DNA of 64,000 bases, taken from contig NZ_JACEHH010000014.1 of NCBI RefSeq assembly GCF_014154935.1, positions 62,001 through 126,000 of the forward strand, read 5' to 3'. Below are positions 1 to 8,855 of the stretch, one piece after another. A program made the translations under genes and the position numbers. This DNA comes from Stieleria mannarensis (GTDB taxonomy: Bacteria; Planctomycetota; Planctomycetia; Pirellulales; Pirellulaceae). The first letter of the stretch is position 1. The number at the start of each line of letters is the position of its first letter. The notes below the pieces were generated by a model. That model saw only the letters and a program-made list of their open reading frames with translations. It was not told the origin of the DNA and did no database searches.

Positions 1-1
1 T

Positions 2-64
2 GTGCGGCAGTGGATTGAACAGTGGAAGGAGGCCGGGGGCGTGGCGGGGGATCCGTCGGCGTAA
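2..64 (+). CDS. C-terminal end of an unidentified protein (partial)
   Basis: An open frame enters from the left edge and reads 20 residues (VRQWIEQWKEAGG then VAGDPSA) before a TAA at 62-64. The helical, charged composition and the immediate switch to repeat DNA after the stop suggest a true gene end. Twenty residues are too few to name a family. Confidence 0.4.
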   Translation: MRQWIEQWKEAGGVAGDPSA

Positions 65-81
65 GGGGGCGGATGGAGAGG

Positions 82-158
82 AGGCAGAATGATACGGGGC
101 AGAATGATACGGGGCAGAATGATGGACGGGGGCAAGACGATGGGGGCAAAACGATAGA
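82..158. repeat. Short tandem array of GGGGCAGAATGATAC-type units
   Basis: Three near-perfect 15-bp units (core GGCAGAATGAT) are followed by degenerate GGGGGCAAAACGAT units. The same array type recurs at 62866-62990, and single or double units occur at 26506-26532, 33490-33519 (inverted) and 49549-49561 (inverted). All are intergenic. The remaining bases to 274 hold G-rich degenerate copies and no gene. Confidence 0.75.
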
Positions 159-274
159 GGCGGAGAGAGAGCGGGATGATGGGAGGGCTGGATGATGGTG
201 ATGGGTGGGCGGTTGGACTAAATTGGTCGGCTTGACGTCGGATTGTTACTTTCCCCCTGCCCCATGGATGCCTT

Positions 275-1420
275 GTGATACGTCTTGATTACTGGCTGTT
301 GTTTGTCTGCGTGTTGCTCGCGCCCTCGGTCGCCCCTGCCGACGACACGGCACCACCGCTGGAGCATCATGCTCAGATCACTCGGTGGATCGATGCCGCG
401 ATCAAGGACGGCGACCTTCCCGGTGCGGTGGTTTGTCTCGCCGATGGGAAACAGATTCGGTATCTCGAGACGTTCGGGAACCGTCAGGTCGAACCGGTCG
501 AATTGCCGATGACGACCGACACCGTGTTTGACCTCGCGTCGATCACCAAACCGGTGGCGACGGCAACCTCCATCGCGTTATTGGCCCAGCGTGGCCAGAT
601 CGATCTGGACGCGCTGGTTTCCAAATACCTGCCCGAGTTTACCGGGCACCAAAAGGAAACGATCACCGTCAAACAGTGCCTGTTGCACGTCAGTGGTTTG
701 ACGCCGGACAATGCGTTGTCGGATTATCAAGACGGTGCGCAGACCGCGTGGCGGCGGATCTGTGACTTGAAACTGCGTTCGGACCCGGGAACGAAGTTCG
801 CCTATAGCGACGTCGGGTTCATCGTGCTGGGTAAACTGGTCGAAGCGGTCAGCGGCAAGCCGTTGGACGTGTTTGCCAAGGAAGAAATCTTCCAGCCAAT
901 GGGGATGCACGAGACGATGTTCAACCCGCCGGAAGAACTGAAACCTCGCGCCGCACCGACCGAAAAGCAGGCCGACGGTTGGCTGAAAGGGGACGTGCAC
1001 GATCCGCGGGCGTCTCGTCTGGGCGGTGTCGCCGGGCATGCGGGACTGTTTTCGACCGTAAAAGATTTGGTGCTCTATGGCCAGAATCTGTTGGCCGCGG
1101 CCAAGGGAAACTCGACCGTTATCGGGCAAGCGACCTTTCGGCGCATGACCGCGCCCCACAATGTCCCTCAAGAATCTCCCCGCGGAACACGGACCTTGGG
1201 CTGGGACCACCAATCACCGTATTCCAGCAACCGCGGCACGGCGTTGTCCGACCAGGCGTTCGGGCACGGCGGGTTCACCGGAACGGTGCTTTGGATTGAC
1301 CCGGAAAAGGACCTGATCTTCATCTTCCTCAGCTCACGATTGCATCCCGACGGCAAAGGCAGCGTGAACCGCTTGGCCGGCAAGATCATCACGTTGCTTG
1401 CCGACACCACAAGCCTCTAG
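275..1420 (+). CDS. Secreted serine hydrolase, beta-lactamase/esterase family (S12)
   Basis: The 381-residue protein has an N-terminal signal peptide (cleavage expected near residue 21, after PSVAPA) and a class C beta-lactamase-like fold. The SxxK motif is SITK with Ser89 as nucleophile and Lys92 as base. Tyr177 in FAYSDVGF fits the second motif, and HGGFTGT near the C-terminus replaces the KTG box, as in esterases and D-aminopeptidases of this family. The length fits family S12. Start is a GTG at 275; I see no better ATG that keeps the signal peptide. The substrate is unknown: peptidoglycan peptides, D-amino acid peptides or esters are all possible. It probably acts in the periplasm. It stands alone between repeat-rich spacers. 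Confidence 0.88.
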   Translation: MIRLDYWLLFVCVLLAPSVAPADDTAPPLEHHAQITRWIDAAIKDGDLPGAVVCLADGKQIRYLETFGNRQVEPVELPMTTDTVFDLASITKPVATATSIALLAQRGQIDLDALVSKYLPEFTGHQKETITVKQCLLHVSGLTPDNALSDYQDGAQTAWRRICDLKLRSDPGTKFAYSDVGFIVLGKLVEAVSGKPLDVFAKEEIFQPMGMHETMFNPPEELKPRAAPTEKQADGWLKGDVHDPRASRLGGVAGHAGLFSTVKDLVLYGQNLLAAAKGNSTVIGQATFRRMTAPHNVPQESPRGTRTLGWDHQSPYSSNRGTALSDQAFGHGGFTGTVLWIDPEKDLIFIFLSSRLHPDGKGSVNRLAGKIITLLADTTSL

Positions 1421-1553
1421 CAATGCCAGCCCGACGCGTGAGCGAGGGGCATCGGCACCAAGTTAAGGACTTCACCCTTCCTGCCAGCGAGGGGAGGGGC
1501 GGGTGGGTTAGGCGTCTGGGAGTCTAACGCCACTGCAATTGCGGACTCGTCTC

Positions 1554-1771
1554 GTAGCGGAAGCCGCCAAGGCTTTCGGCTCCCCCAGCGGCGTCGCCGC
1601 GTCAGTGCGAAACTCCTGGCGAGTTCCGCTACCCGAAACGAGCGTCAGTGCGAAACTCTTGGCGAGTTCCGCTACCCGAAACGAGCGCCAGTGCGAAACT
1701 CTTGGCGAGTTCCGCTACCCGAAACGAGCGCCAGTGCGAAACTCTTGGCGAGTTCCGCTACCCGAAACGAG
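1554..1771. repeat. 43-bp tandem repeat, four copies, with one inverted half-copy in front
   Basis: Units start at 1603, 1646, 1689 and 1732 (period exactly 43 bp; core GAAACTCTTGGCGAGTTCCG), differing by only one or two bases. At 1554-1580 a related sequence (GTAGCGGAAGCCGCCAAGG) lies in the opposite orientation, so the locus can fold back on itself. A further related copy occurs at 52676-52702. The period is not a multiple of three and there are no spacers, so this is neither coding nor a CRISPR. The rest of 1421-1850 contains no gene I can support. Confidence 0.85.
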
Positions 1772-1850
1772 TCGGCGGTAGACGTCTAGCCGGTCTTTGC
1801 GGTGATGAGGATAACCAGGGCTGGTGCTGTCCCACTTGGCAACCGCACGA

Positions 1851-3077
1851 TCACTGCGATCCCGCCAGCCACTGTTGATAGACCGGTGAGGCGGCAAAGC
1901 TTTTAAAATCTTCGACCGTCGTCAGGTCGGTGAATTCATAGCCGTATTGATCACGGAGCGCCGTCAAATGATGCAGCGTCGATTGGTGATCGTCGCGGGC
2001 CAGGGAGACGGTCAAGGCGAAATCGTGAGCACCGGCAAGCTCCAATGCGTCGACGTCAACGGTCTCCAGCATCTCGGCCGCTTGTTCGGCCGCCCCGAAC
2101 GTCGCCCGCACGCCGGCCACAAGCGTTGTCAGGTAGGGATCGCCGCCGGTCCATTTTTGGATCGAATCGTACGACTTCATCAACAACGCCTCGTCTTGGT
2201 TGATGCCCGCCGCGTCCAACGTGATCAGTCCCAAACAGGCATCGTTGGGAAACCGCTGGGAGTATTCATTGATCGCTTCGACATACGCGTCATAATCCCC
2301 TTCGGCCAGCGACATCACGCGAAACAGCATCGGCAACTTCATCTGTTTCGTCTTGGCGGGCAGCGCTTCGTAAATTTCTAACGCCCGCGGGTAGTTCCCC
2401 TGCTGGACCGCGGTCGACATCTCTTGTTGCTTGTTCAGGTTATCCATTTCGGTCTTCGCCGTTCCCGATAACCGGGCGAGCACCGAGTTCTGGCTTTGAA
2501 TCACCGCGGCGACGTTGGTCCGCAGTGAATCGCCAAAGGACTCCCCCGTCATCGCGATAAACAGGTGATCGCCGACGACCTTGCCGTCCTTGCGTGTCAA
2601 TTGAATGTCGTGGTAATTGGTACCGCCATCGCTGGTCAGCAATCGCATCACAACGTGCTGCGATTGACCTCGCTGAACCGTGTGGACCAAGCGGTACGAT
2701 CCACTCTGTTGAATTCCCTGGTGGATCACGCCGACCAGATTTTTTACCGCTTGCGATGCGCCCTGATGAAACCCGGATCGAAAGCGGGGGTCCACATCGA
2801 ATCCGACCAACGCGCGATCAAAAATCGCTTTCCAATCGATCATTTCTCGGGCCGTGGCGGCATCGTTTTGCTCAATCGCTTGCTGCCACCGCACGGCAAA
2901 CTCATTCGCTTCATCGGTACTGACATCGGAAACCACCGAATCGTCGCCCGTCGTGATCTCCTCCAGTCGCGTCGGTTCGATTTCGGCGGGCGTTTGTGTC
3001 GTCGATTGATTGCATCCGACAAACAGGGCCAGCAACAACACGGTCGGCATGAACTGTAATGGACCTTTCGCGCACAC
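1851..3077 (-). CDS. Lipoprotein with TPR-like C-terminal region, function unknown
   Basis: The 408-residue protein begins with a short signal peptide ending in the lipobox LFVGC, so it should be lipid-anchored in a membrane. The mature N-terminus is Thr/Glu-rich. A globular region (about 60-200) follows, then an alpha-helical segment (about 205-400) whose spacing (QGNYPRALEIYEALP, EGDYDAYVEAINEYSQRFP) looks like tetratricopeptide repeats, suggesting protein binding. I chose the GTG at 3077 because AGGAG lies six bases upstream; an ATG at 3050 would also retain the lipobox. No family name is recognised. It is transcribed away from the serine hydrolase. Confidence 0.75.
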   Translation of the reverse strand: MCAKGPLQFMPTVLLLALFVGCNQSTTQTPAEIEPTRLEEITTGDDSVVSDVSTDEANEFAVRWQQAIEQNDAATAREMIDWKAIFDRALVGFDVDPRFRSGFHQGASQAVKNLVGVIHQGIQQSGSYRLVHTVQRGQSQHVVMRLLTSDGGTNYHDIQLTRKDGKVVGDHLFIAMTGESFGDSLRTNVAAVIQSQNSVLARLSGTAKTEMDNLNKQQEMSTAVQQGNYPRALEIYEALPAKTKQMKLPMLFRVMSLAEGDYDAYVEAINEYSQRFPNDACLGLITLDAAGINQDEALLMKSYDSIQKWTGGDPYLTTLVAGVRATFGAAEQAAEMLETVDVDALELAGAHDFALTVSLARDDHQSTLHHLTALRDQYGYEFTDLTTVEDFKSFAASPVYQQWLAGSQ

Positions 3078-3221
3078 GGCGAACTCCTAAAAGACTTGAT
3101 CGATGGATTGCAATCGTCAGCGTGACCGGGCTCTGACGGGAACGTCATCGGTGACGGCACACAGCATACCCGATCGCGATCGCGCGGGAGGGGCGACGTC
3201 TAAAAATGGGCCGGCCGCCCG

Positions 3222-4865
3222 CTAGTCGTAGGGCAGTTCGTAGACGCTGTAGGTTTCGTTCTGCTGTCCGGCGGCCGGATAGACTTTGACAAGCGGCACG
3301 CGTTTGGTCGCGATGCGATTGTCAACGATCATGAAACGCACACCGTAACGTTCGCGGTACTCCCGCAGCCGCGAGTAACGGATCGGGACCCGCATCGAAT
3401 TGAATGACACGACGCCCATCCGTTTGGGAAAGATGTCATCAAACCGCTTCTGCCATCGCAGCAACGACGTTGCGTCTTGGGGCACGTCTTTCCAATTGGC
3501 AACCTCGGCGCGCGACGAATACCATTTGAAGGTTTGTTGGTGTCGCGGCGTCAAAAAGATCTCTTCAGGGGGCATCGCGATGCGCACCCAATCACAGACC
3601 GCCACCCAGTCGCGGTGCGAGCGCTGCTGTTGTTCGGCATCGGCATCCAACGCAACGCCCAACAGACGGTGGCTGGTCGAAGGCGGGACGCCGATCCGGT
3701 TTCGCTGCGTCGCCGAATGAATGAACATGCCGGCGGCGGCCAGCAGCGTCACAGTCGCCAGGACGCGACCGACGCCGGCACGTCCGGCGGGTTGCGTTGT
3801 CACGACCAGCCGCATCAACCACAGTGCCAACACCAGGGGGACGATCGCATCGCTGAGCCGGAACCAATAGTAACGCAGCAGTTTGGCCGCCAGATCGGGC
3901 ATCACCGCGGGCAGTGCGCCGACGATCAGTCCGCATCCGGCGATCATCAACGCTCCCGCACCGATCCAAATCACCCGCCGCTCGTTGGCTGTCGGTCGGC
4001 CACGCCACACCAACATCACCAACGCACCGGCCAACACCCCATGTCGAACGAACCAGTGAAGCGGAAAATCACCGGGCAGCAAATGATGCCGGATTCTCAT
4101 GTAGCTGTAGATCTTGGCCGCCAGCACGCTCTCTTCCGCCGTCGCCCCCAGCGTTAATTGGATCGCCGGCAGCAAACCGAACAAGGCGAGCGCGCCGCCG
4201 ATGAATAGCCCGACGCTGAAAAACCGTGCCGGTGGCTGATCGGGGCTGCGGAACCACTTTTCGGTCACGCCAAAGGCGATGGCCCCGGCGACCACCGCCC
4301 AGCCACCGGTCAACACATGAAACGCCGATGCCCCGCCGAACCAGATCCAGCCGCGCGACCAATTTCGACGGGCGATCTCCGCAATGCCCATCAACACCAT
4401 CGCATAGGCCGGCACTTTGGCTTCAATCCCGCCGACCACCCATTCGCCGGCCAAGTTCCCGTGTTCGATCCCGACCAGCCACAGCGTCGCGACGCCCAGT
4501 GATGAAAACGCGGGCAACGACAGGCTGCGGCAACACCGGACCAAGCCGATCGCCAGCATCGACCAGCCGATCAAACGCCCGACCCATGCGGTCGCTTCCA
4601 GCGAGACGACTTGGGTCAGCGCACCGAACGTCCAGTAAAACGTCGTGTGAGCCTTTCCCGAGGACGCAAACAGATCCTGCGAGCAGAACGTGGGGTCCCA
4701 AAAGTTCTTTGCCTTGACCAAATAATGCGCTTCGTTGACCGCCGGCGGAGGGTCCGCGGCATAGACGAAAAACAACGCCAACAGCGCAATGATCTCCACC
4801 CCCGTGATCCAAACGGAACGGCGGTCGCGCGACGGCGATTCGCTGATCGATGTCTCTGCAGTCAA
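3222..4865 (-). CDS. Polytopic inner-membrane protein, planctomycete-conserved type
   Basis: The 547-residue product has roughly ten hydrophobic segments (first near residue 20-38, many between 90 and 390) followed by a soluble C-terminal domain of about 140 residues. A long loop after the first helix (NEAHYLVKAKNFWDP) and a C-terminal domain after the last helix recall GT-C-type glycosyltransferases and planctomycete membrane proteins of the DUF6798 kind. That assignment is inference; no catalytic motif is certain. The best available start is a TTG at 4865, with a GTG about 17 codons later as an alternative. It sits about 144 bp before the lipoprotein gene on the same strand. Confidence 0.75.
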   Translation of the reverse strand: MTAETSISESPSRDRRSVWITGVEIIALLALFFVYAADPPPAVNEAHYLVKAKNFWDPTFCSQDLFASSGKAHTTFYWTFGALTQVVSLEATAWVGRLIGWSMLAIGLVRCCRSLSLPAFSSLGVATLWLVGIEHGNLAGEWVVGGIEAKVPAYAMVLMGIAEIARRNWSRGWIWFGGASAFHVLTGGWAVVAGAIAFGVTEKWFRSPDQPPARFFSVGLFIGGALALFGLLPAIQLTLGATAEESVLAAKIYSYMRIRHHLLPGDFPLHWFVRHGVLAGALVMLVWRGRPTANERRVIWIGAGALMIAGCGLIVGALPAVMPDLAAKLLRYYWFRLSDAIVPLVLALWLMRLVVTTQPAGRAGVGRVLATVTLLAAAGMFIHSATQRNRIGVPPSTSHRLLGVALDADAEQQQRSHRDWVAVCDWVRIAMPPEEIFLTPRHQQTFKWYSSRAEVANWKDVPQDATSLLRWQKRFDDIFPKRMGVVSFNSMRVPIRYSRLREYRERYGVRFMIVDNRIATKRVPLVKVYPAAGQQNETYSVYELPYD

Positions 4866-4887
4866 CGGTTCCTACGATGCTTCAAAT

Positions 4888-4944
4888 GTGGGATAGGCTT
4901 CCAGCCTGTCGGATTTTGATTGTGGGATAGGCTTCCAGCCTGTC
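4888..4944. repeat. Two direct copies of the ATAGGCTTCCAGCCTGTC repeat
   Basis: Copies at 4888-4910 and 4922-4944 are identical over 23 bp and each contains a short internal palindrome (AGGCTtccAGCCT). Further copies lie at 6084-6106, 6128-6150 (inverted), 31052-31074 and 35459-35481. All are between genes. Confidence 0.85.
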
Positions 4945-4988
4945 AATTCAGCAATCACAACGAAGGTTAACGTCGCGAATCAACCGCA

Positions 4989-6032
4989 CTACCGACACAA
5001 CTCGATCGCGCGGTCGATCGCCGAACGCATGCTATTGGCACTGGCCGTCCCTTTCCAGGCGAGATCCATCGCCGTTCCGTGGTCGACGCTGGTGCGAACG
5101 ATCGGCAACCCGAGGGTGATGTTGACTGCATCGTCGAACGAAAGTGCCTTCAGCGGAATCAGCCCCTGATCATGATACATGCAGATGTGCACGTCGGTTT
5201 GGTCACGCATCGCCGGTGTGAATGCGGTGTCGGGAGGAACGGGACCGACCAGATGCCAATCGCGGTTTTCCGCTTCGCATTCCTGCTCGATCAGGTCCAT
5301 CGCCGGGCGGATCAAGTTTTCTTCTTCGCCATGGCTGAGCAATCCGTTTTCACCGGCGTGTGGATTCAACCCCAGTACGGTGATCCGTGGCGGTCGGCCG
5401 AATCGTTTCTCCATCGCCGATCCGCCCAACCGGATCGCACGCGCGATTTGGTCGACCGAGAGCGACGCGATCACATCGGCAAGCGGCACGTGGATGGTCG
5501 CCAGCACGGTCGAGCAGGCTTGGCCGGAAAGCATCATGCAAAAGTCCCTGGTCTGCGTCCGATCGGCCAACAATTCGGTGTGTCCCAAGTACCCCGTGCC
5601 GGCAGCGTGCCAGGCTTCTTTCTGAATCGGGCCGGTCACGATGGCGTCGAAGTTTCCCGATATCGTTTCGGCGATCGCCAAGTCGACCGCCGAAAATGAG
5701 GCTTGGCCGGTCGCGGCCGAGAACTTGCCGGGGGTGAAGGTGTCCAACGCGACGTCACCACAATCGATCAAACCCGCCGGCGGCTGATTTGGTCCCGCAG
5801 GCCGAGCGATCGTGGTCGTCGGGGGAATTGCCAGACCGAGCGATGCGGCGGCCTTGCGCAGGATCGCGGCCGGACCGACTAGAATGGGTTGGCAACGGCG
5901 GAGGACCGATTCGTCTGCCGCACAGACCAACGCTAATTCGGGTCCGACCCCGGCAGCGTCACCGACGGTGATCGCCAAGCGGGGTTTGTCGCGATAGGCC
6001 GGGGCGACATCGGAGGCTGGCGGGACAGACAT
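4989..6032 (-). CDS. pdxA: 4-hydroxythreonine-4-phosphate dehydrogenase
   Basis: PdxA oxidises 4-phosphohydroxy-L-threonine in the DXP-dependent pathway to pyridoxal 5'-phosphate in the cytoplasm. The 347 residues match the usual family length. Recognisable blocks are TVGDAAGVGPELA near the N-terminus (Ala in place of the usual Pro of GDPAG), TGPIQKEAW, GHTELLADRT, NPHAGENG and MYHDQGLIPLKAL. The three His residues in the last three blocks are the expected divalent-metal ligands. The C-terminus RTSVDHGTAMDLA is characteristic. Start is the ATG at 6032. It is a single gene flanked on both sides by copies of the same dispersed repeat; no other B6 gene is in the window. Confidence 0.95.
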   Translation of the reverse strand: MSVPPASDVAPAYRDKPRLAITVGDAAGVGPELALVCAADESVLRRCQPILVGPAAILRKAAASLGLAIPPTTTIARPAGPNQPPAGLIDCGDVALDTFTPGKFSAATGQASFSAVDLAIAETISGNFDAIVTGPIQKEAWHAAGTGYLGHTELLADRTQTRDFCMMLSGQACSTVLATIHVPLADVIASLSVDQIARAIRLGGSAMEKRFGRPPRITVLGLNPHAGENGLLSHGEEENLIRPAMDLIEQECEAENRDWHLVGPVPPDTAFTPAMRDQTDVHICMYHDQGLIPLKALSFDDAVNITLGLPIVRTSVDHGTAMDLAWKGTASANSMRSAIDRAIELCR

Positions 6033-6083
6033 TGGACTGGCGTTTTCCAGGTGAATCGGTTGAGATAGGGAATCGGCGAGCTC

Positions 6084-6150
6084 GTGGGATAGGCTTCCAG
6101 CCTGTCGTAGTCGAACCGCGCTGATTTGACAGGCTGGAAGCCTAGCCCAC
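6084..6150. repeat. Inverted pair of the ATAGGCTTCCAGCCTGTC repeat
   Basis: One copy (6084-6106) faces a second (6128-6150) in the opposite orientation with a 21-bp gap, so transcribed RNA could form a long hairpin. It lies between the divergent pdxA and C25 peptidase genes and may overlap their promoters. Confidence 0.8.
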
Positions 6151-6307
6151 CCGCGTTTCGGAAGGAATGGCAGGACCCTTAATGCAACGAACCGTTCAAT
6201 CAGCCGGCGCGATCATGACCGACATGAAGGTAGCGACACTCACCAGTGCGTGGAAGGCACGGGGACTGCGCTACCTGGCGATGATCATGCCCCCGGGCAG
6301 TTCTACC

Positions 6308-7900
6308 ATGGCATTGCGTTTGTTCCTGTCAATTGTCGCCGCCTGCATGACGATCATCCCTGCCACGGCGGAGGAAAACGCCCCGGCCGTGAACGTTCCC
6401 CAACCGACGGCGTTGGTGGTTTGCCCGAGCGAGTTTCGCGCGACTCTTGGGGACTGGATCGACTATCGCCGCAAGCAAGGCATCGCGGTTCGCGTGATCG
6501 ATTCCTCCGCCACGGCTGGTGAGCTGTCGACTGCGATTCGAAAAAATGCCCTCCCATCGGACCGATTCTTATTGCTGGTCGGCGACGCCCCGGTGATCGG
6601 TGCGGCGGCCGACACCCGCACGCAGGTGCCGATGCACTACTTGGCCACAACCGTCACCGCGAAATTCGGCAGCACGCCGACGATGGCGACCGATTATCCC
6701 TACAGCGACATCGATTCGGACGGGCGATCCGATCTGGCGGTCGGGCGATTGCCGGTCGATTCGGCGGACCAATTGCGTGACCTGATTCGGCGGATCAAAG
6801 CGTATGAAACCAGCCGCAATTTTTCGCTGTGGCGCGAGCGTGTTCAACTGGTCGGCGGAGTCGGCGGGTTCGGGATGCTGGCCGATTCTGCGATCGAATC
6901 GGTCACGCGGATGATGGTGACCGCCTCGTTGCCGATGTCCGTCCGCACCAGTGTCGCCTACGGCAGCCCCGGCCATCTGTTTTACCCCAGCAAACGATTC
7001 ACCGAGTCGGTTTCCGAACGTTACACCCAGGGCTGTCGGTTCTGGGTTTACGCCGGTCACGGGATGGTCGATCGGCTGGACAGTGTCCCACGCGGTCCGA
7101 CCGGCGTGCCGGTGCTGGATGGTGATACGATCAGCAATCTGAAATGTGATCCGGCCAACGCCCCGATCGCCGTGTTGCTGTGTTGTTTCACCGGGGCCAT
7201 CGACGCGGGCGTTGACAGTTTTGCCGAACGTTTGCTGTTGCACGAATGTGGCCCGATTGCGGTGATCGCCGGAAATCGAGTGACAATGCCCTACGGCAAC
7301 GCGTCTTTGACACTGGGGTTGATCGATTCCATTTACGGACAGGGCGCCGATGAAGCTCCGGCCGATCGCTTGGGGACCGCATGGTTGTCGTCGATCCGGC
7401 GGCTGGAATCCGAAGACGAATCGACCGAGAAAGGACAATTGCGGATGATGGTCGATGCCGTCGCAACCTTGGTCAGCCCGGCAGGGACGAAACTTGCCGA
7501 TGAACGCAGCGAGCACGCGGCGCTGTACGGTTTGCTGGGTGACCCGATGTTGAAACTGCACCCACCGGCGGCGGTGAAAATCGAAACGGCGACGGGCTTT
7601 GATTTCGGTGCTCCGATCAAAGTCACCGTGACCAGTCCGATCGACGGTGAGTGCGTAGTGATGCTTGATCATCCGCTGGGGGAAACTCGCAAGACACAGC
7701 CCGGCCGGCCCAAACCGGATCCGAATGAAATCACGCTGGCCCGAGCGGCCGAACCCATTTCGGCCGGCCAGCCCAAGACGTTTGTCATCAATCTGGACGA
7801 TCAACGCAGCGGGTTGATCGCGATTCGGGTGCACGTCGCCGGCACCGACACCTGGGCCGCCGGCGGCGGAAAAACGATCGTCCGCCCGGCGGGGCGCTAA
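6308..7900 (+). CDS. Secreted C25-family (gingipain-like) cysteine peptidase
   Basis: The protein belongs to the caspase-like clan CD, family C25. Starting at the ATG at 6308 gives a clean signal peptide (MALRLFLSIVAACMTIIPATA) and 530 residues; the frame stays open upstream to 6167, but those 47 codons look untranslated. The first subdomain contains FLLLVGDAP and DSDGRSDLAVGRLPV, typical of the gingipain N-terminal half. The catalytic His is in YAGHG (codon at 7058) and the catalytic Cys is one of the pair in LLCCFTG (codons at 7181 and 7184). A C-terminal beta-sandwich of about 120 residues (from roughly 7570) ends the chain. No propeptide or type IX sorting domain is obvious. It probably acts in the cell envelope. 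Substrate specificity cannot be read. Confidence 0.82.
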   Translation: MALRLFLSIVAACMTIIPATAEENAPAVNVPQPTALVVCPSEFRATLGDWIDYRRKQGIAVRVIDSSATAGELSTAIRKNALPSDRFLLLVGDAPVIGAAADTRTQVPMHYLATTVTAKFGSTPTMATDYPYSDIDSDGRSDLAVGRLPVDSADQLRDLIRRIKAYETSRNFSLWRERVQLVGGVGGFGMLADSAIESVTRMMVTASLPMSVRTSVAYGSPGHLFYPSKRFTESVSERYTQGCRFWVYAGHGMVDRLDSVPRGPTGVPVLDGDTISNLKCDPANAPIAVLLCCFTGAIDAGVDSFAERLLLHECGPIAVIAGNRVTMPYGNASLTLGLIDSIYGQGADEAPADRLGTAWLSSIRRLESEDESTEKGQLRMMVDAVATLVSPAGTKLADERSEHAALYGLLGDPMLKLHPPAAVKIETATGFDFGAPIKVTVTSPIDGECVVMLDHPLGETRKTQPGRPKPDPNEITLARAAEPISAGQPKTFVINLDDQRSGLIAIRVHVAGTDTWAAGGGKTIVRPAGR

Positions 7901-7923
7901 ATCCATGTCACCGTGGGGGTGAC

Positions 7924-8069
7924 GTAGCTACGCTCGCCAGAGCGTGGAAAGCGTCGGGATCCACCTTCTGGCGAAGGTAGCTACGTTCGCACAGTCGCCG
8001 TCCTCTCCGAGGTCGGCTCCGGGCGAAGCTTCGCTTTTCGAGGCGCCGAGTTCGGAGAACACGGCGACT
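7924..8069. repeat. Composite of two imperfect inverted repeats
   Basis: Arms 7924-7947 and 7961-7984 pair (core CTACGCTCGCCAGAGCG against CTTCTGGCGAAGGTAG). Arms 7993-8016 and 8046-8069 also pair (core AGTCGCCGTCCTCTCCGAGG). Each module occurs alone elsewhere: the first at 29237-29298, the second at 14883-14962. The element separates the C25 peptidase gene from the zinc-ribbon gene. Confidence 0.8.
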
Positions 8070-8134
8070 CTAACGACACACTGTCAGGCGGGATTTCGTA
8101 GAATGTTTCGACACCAATCTCATATGAATGCTCC

Positions 8135-8692
8135 ATGAAAGTCATCTCGCTCAATTGCAATCACTGCGGCGCTCCGTTGGACGTTCCGGCGAAGGCTCGT
8201 TTCGCGACCTGCGGGTTCTGCCAGGCGAAGCTGGCGGTTGAACACGTCGGCAACAGCTACTCGACGTCGGTCTTGAACGAGCTGAAGGAAACGACTGAAA
8301 GAATCGCCCGCGACGTGGCGGAGATGAAATCCTCCAGCGAGATCAAGGATTTGGATGACCGCTGGCAGCGAGAGCGGTTGTCCCACATGGTGACCGGCAA
8401 ACACGGCCAGCAGAGTCTGCCGACCAAGAGCGGAGCGGTTGTCGGTGGCATCATGATTGCCGCGTTCGGTCTGTTTTGGACGATCATGGCGACCGGCATC
8501 ACCAGTGCGGGGGCCCGCGTCGGTGCGCCGGGCGTGGTTCGCATCTTTCCCCTGTTCGGTGTCCTGTTCATCGGTTTCGGCATCTTCATCGCCTTTCGGA
8601 TCTACTCCCGCGCCGATGCCTATGAACAAGCCAACAAGAAGTATCTCGACCAGCGGAGGAAACTCGCGAGGGAACAGTCACGGCGTGATTGA
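8135..8692 (+). CDS. Zinc-ribbon protein with two membrane segments
   Basis: The 185-residue protein starts with a treble-clef zinc ribbon: Cys8 and Cys11 in CNHC, Cys26 and Cys29 in CGFC. A charged coiled-coil-like stretch (about 45-80, LNELKETTERIARDVAEM) follows. Two hydrophobic helices (about 108-130 and 138-162) precede a basic C-terminal tail. The arrangement suggests a cytoplasmic sensor or adaptor at the membrane, but no family function is known to me. The ATG at 8135 is the natural start. It is monocistronic. Confidence 0.7.
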   Translation: MKVISLNCNHCGAPLDVPAKARFATCGFCQAKLAVEHVGNSYSTSVLNELKETTERIARDVAEMKSSSEIKDLDDRWQRERLSHMVTGKHGQQSLPTKSGAVVGGIMIAAFGLFWTIMATGITSAGARVGAPGVVRIFPLFGVLFIGFGIFIAFRIYSRADAYEQANKKYLDQRRKLAREQSRRD

Positions 8693-8855
8693 TGCACCGC
8701 GCGTCTCTCTATGGCGTTGATTGCGGAGCCAGCCAGATTTCGAACATGTCACACAGCTTGTCATCCTTTGATGGTAGCGGTATCCCAAAAATCGTCCAAG
8801 ATGCTCAACGGGTTCGTTTCGTCATCAAATCAGCCCACGTTTGTTTGTTCCCTTC

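Noticed and set aside
1603-1771. Possible CRISPR array
   Set aside because: Repeats are contiguous with no spacers and no cas genes are near.
6569-7906. 445-codon open frame on the minus strand
   Set aside because: It lies wholly opposite the C25 peptidase gene and results from GC-rich third codon positions; the composition (many His, Arg, Gln) is typical of antisense frames.
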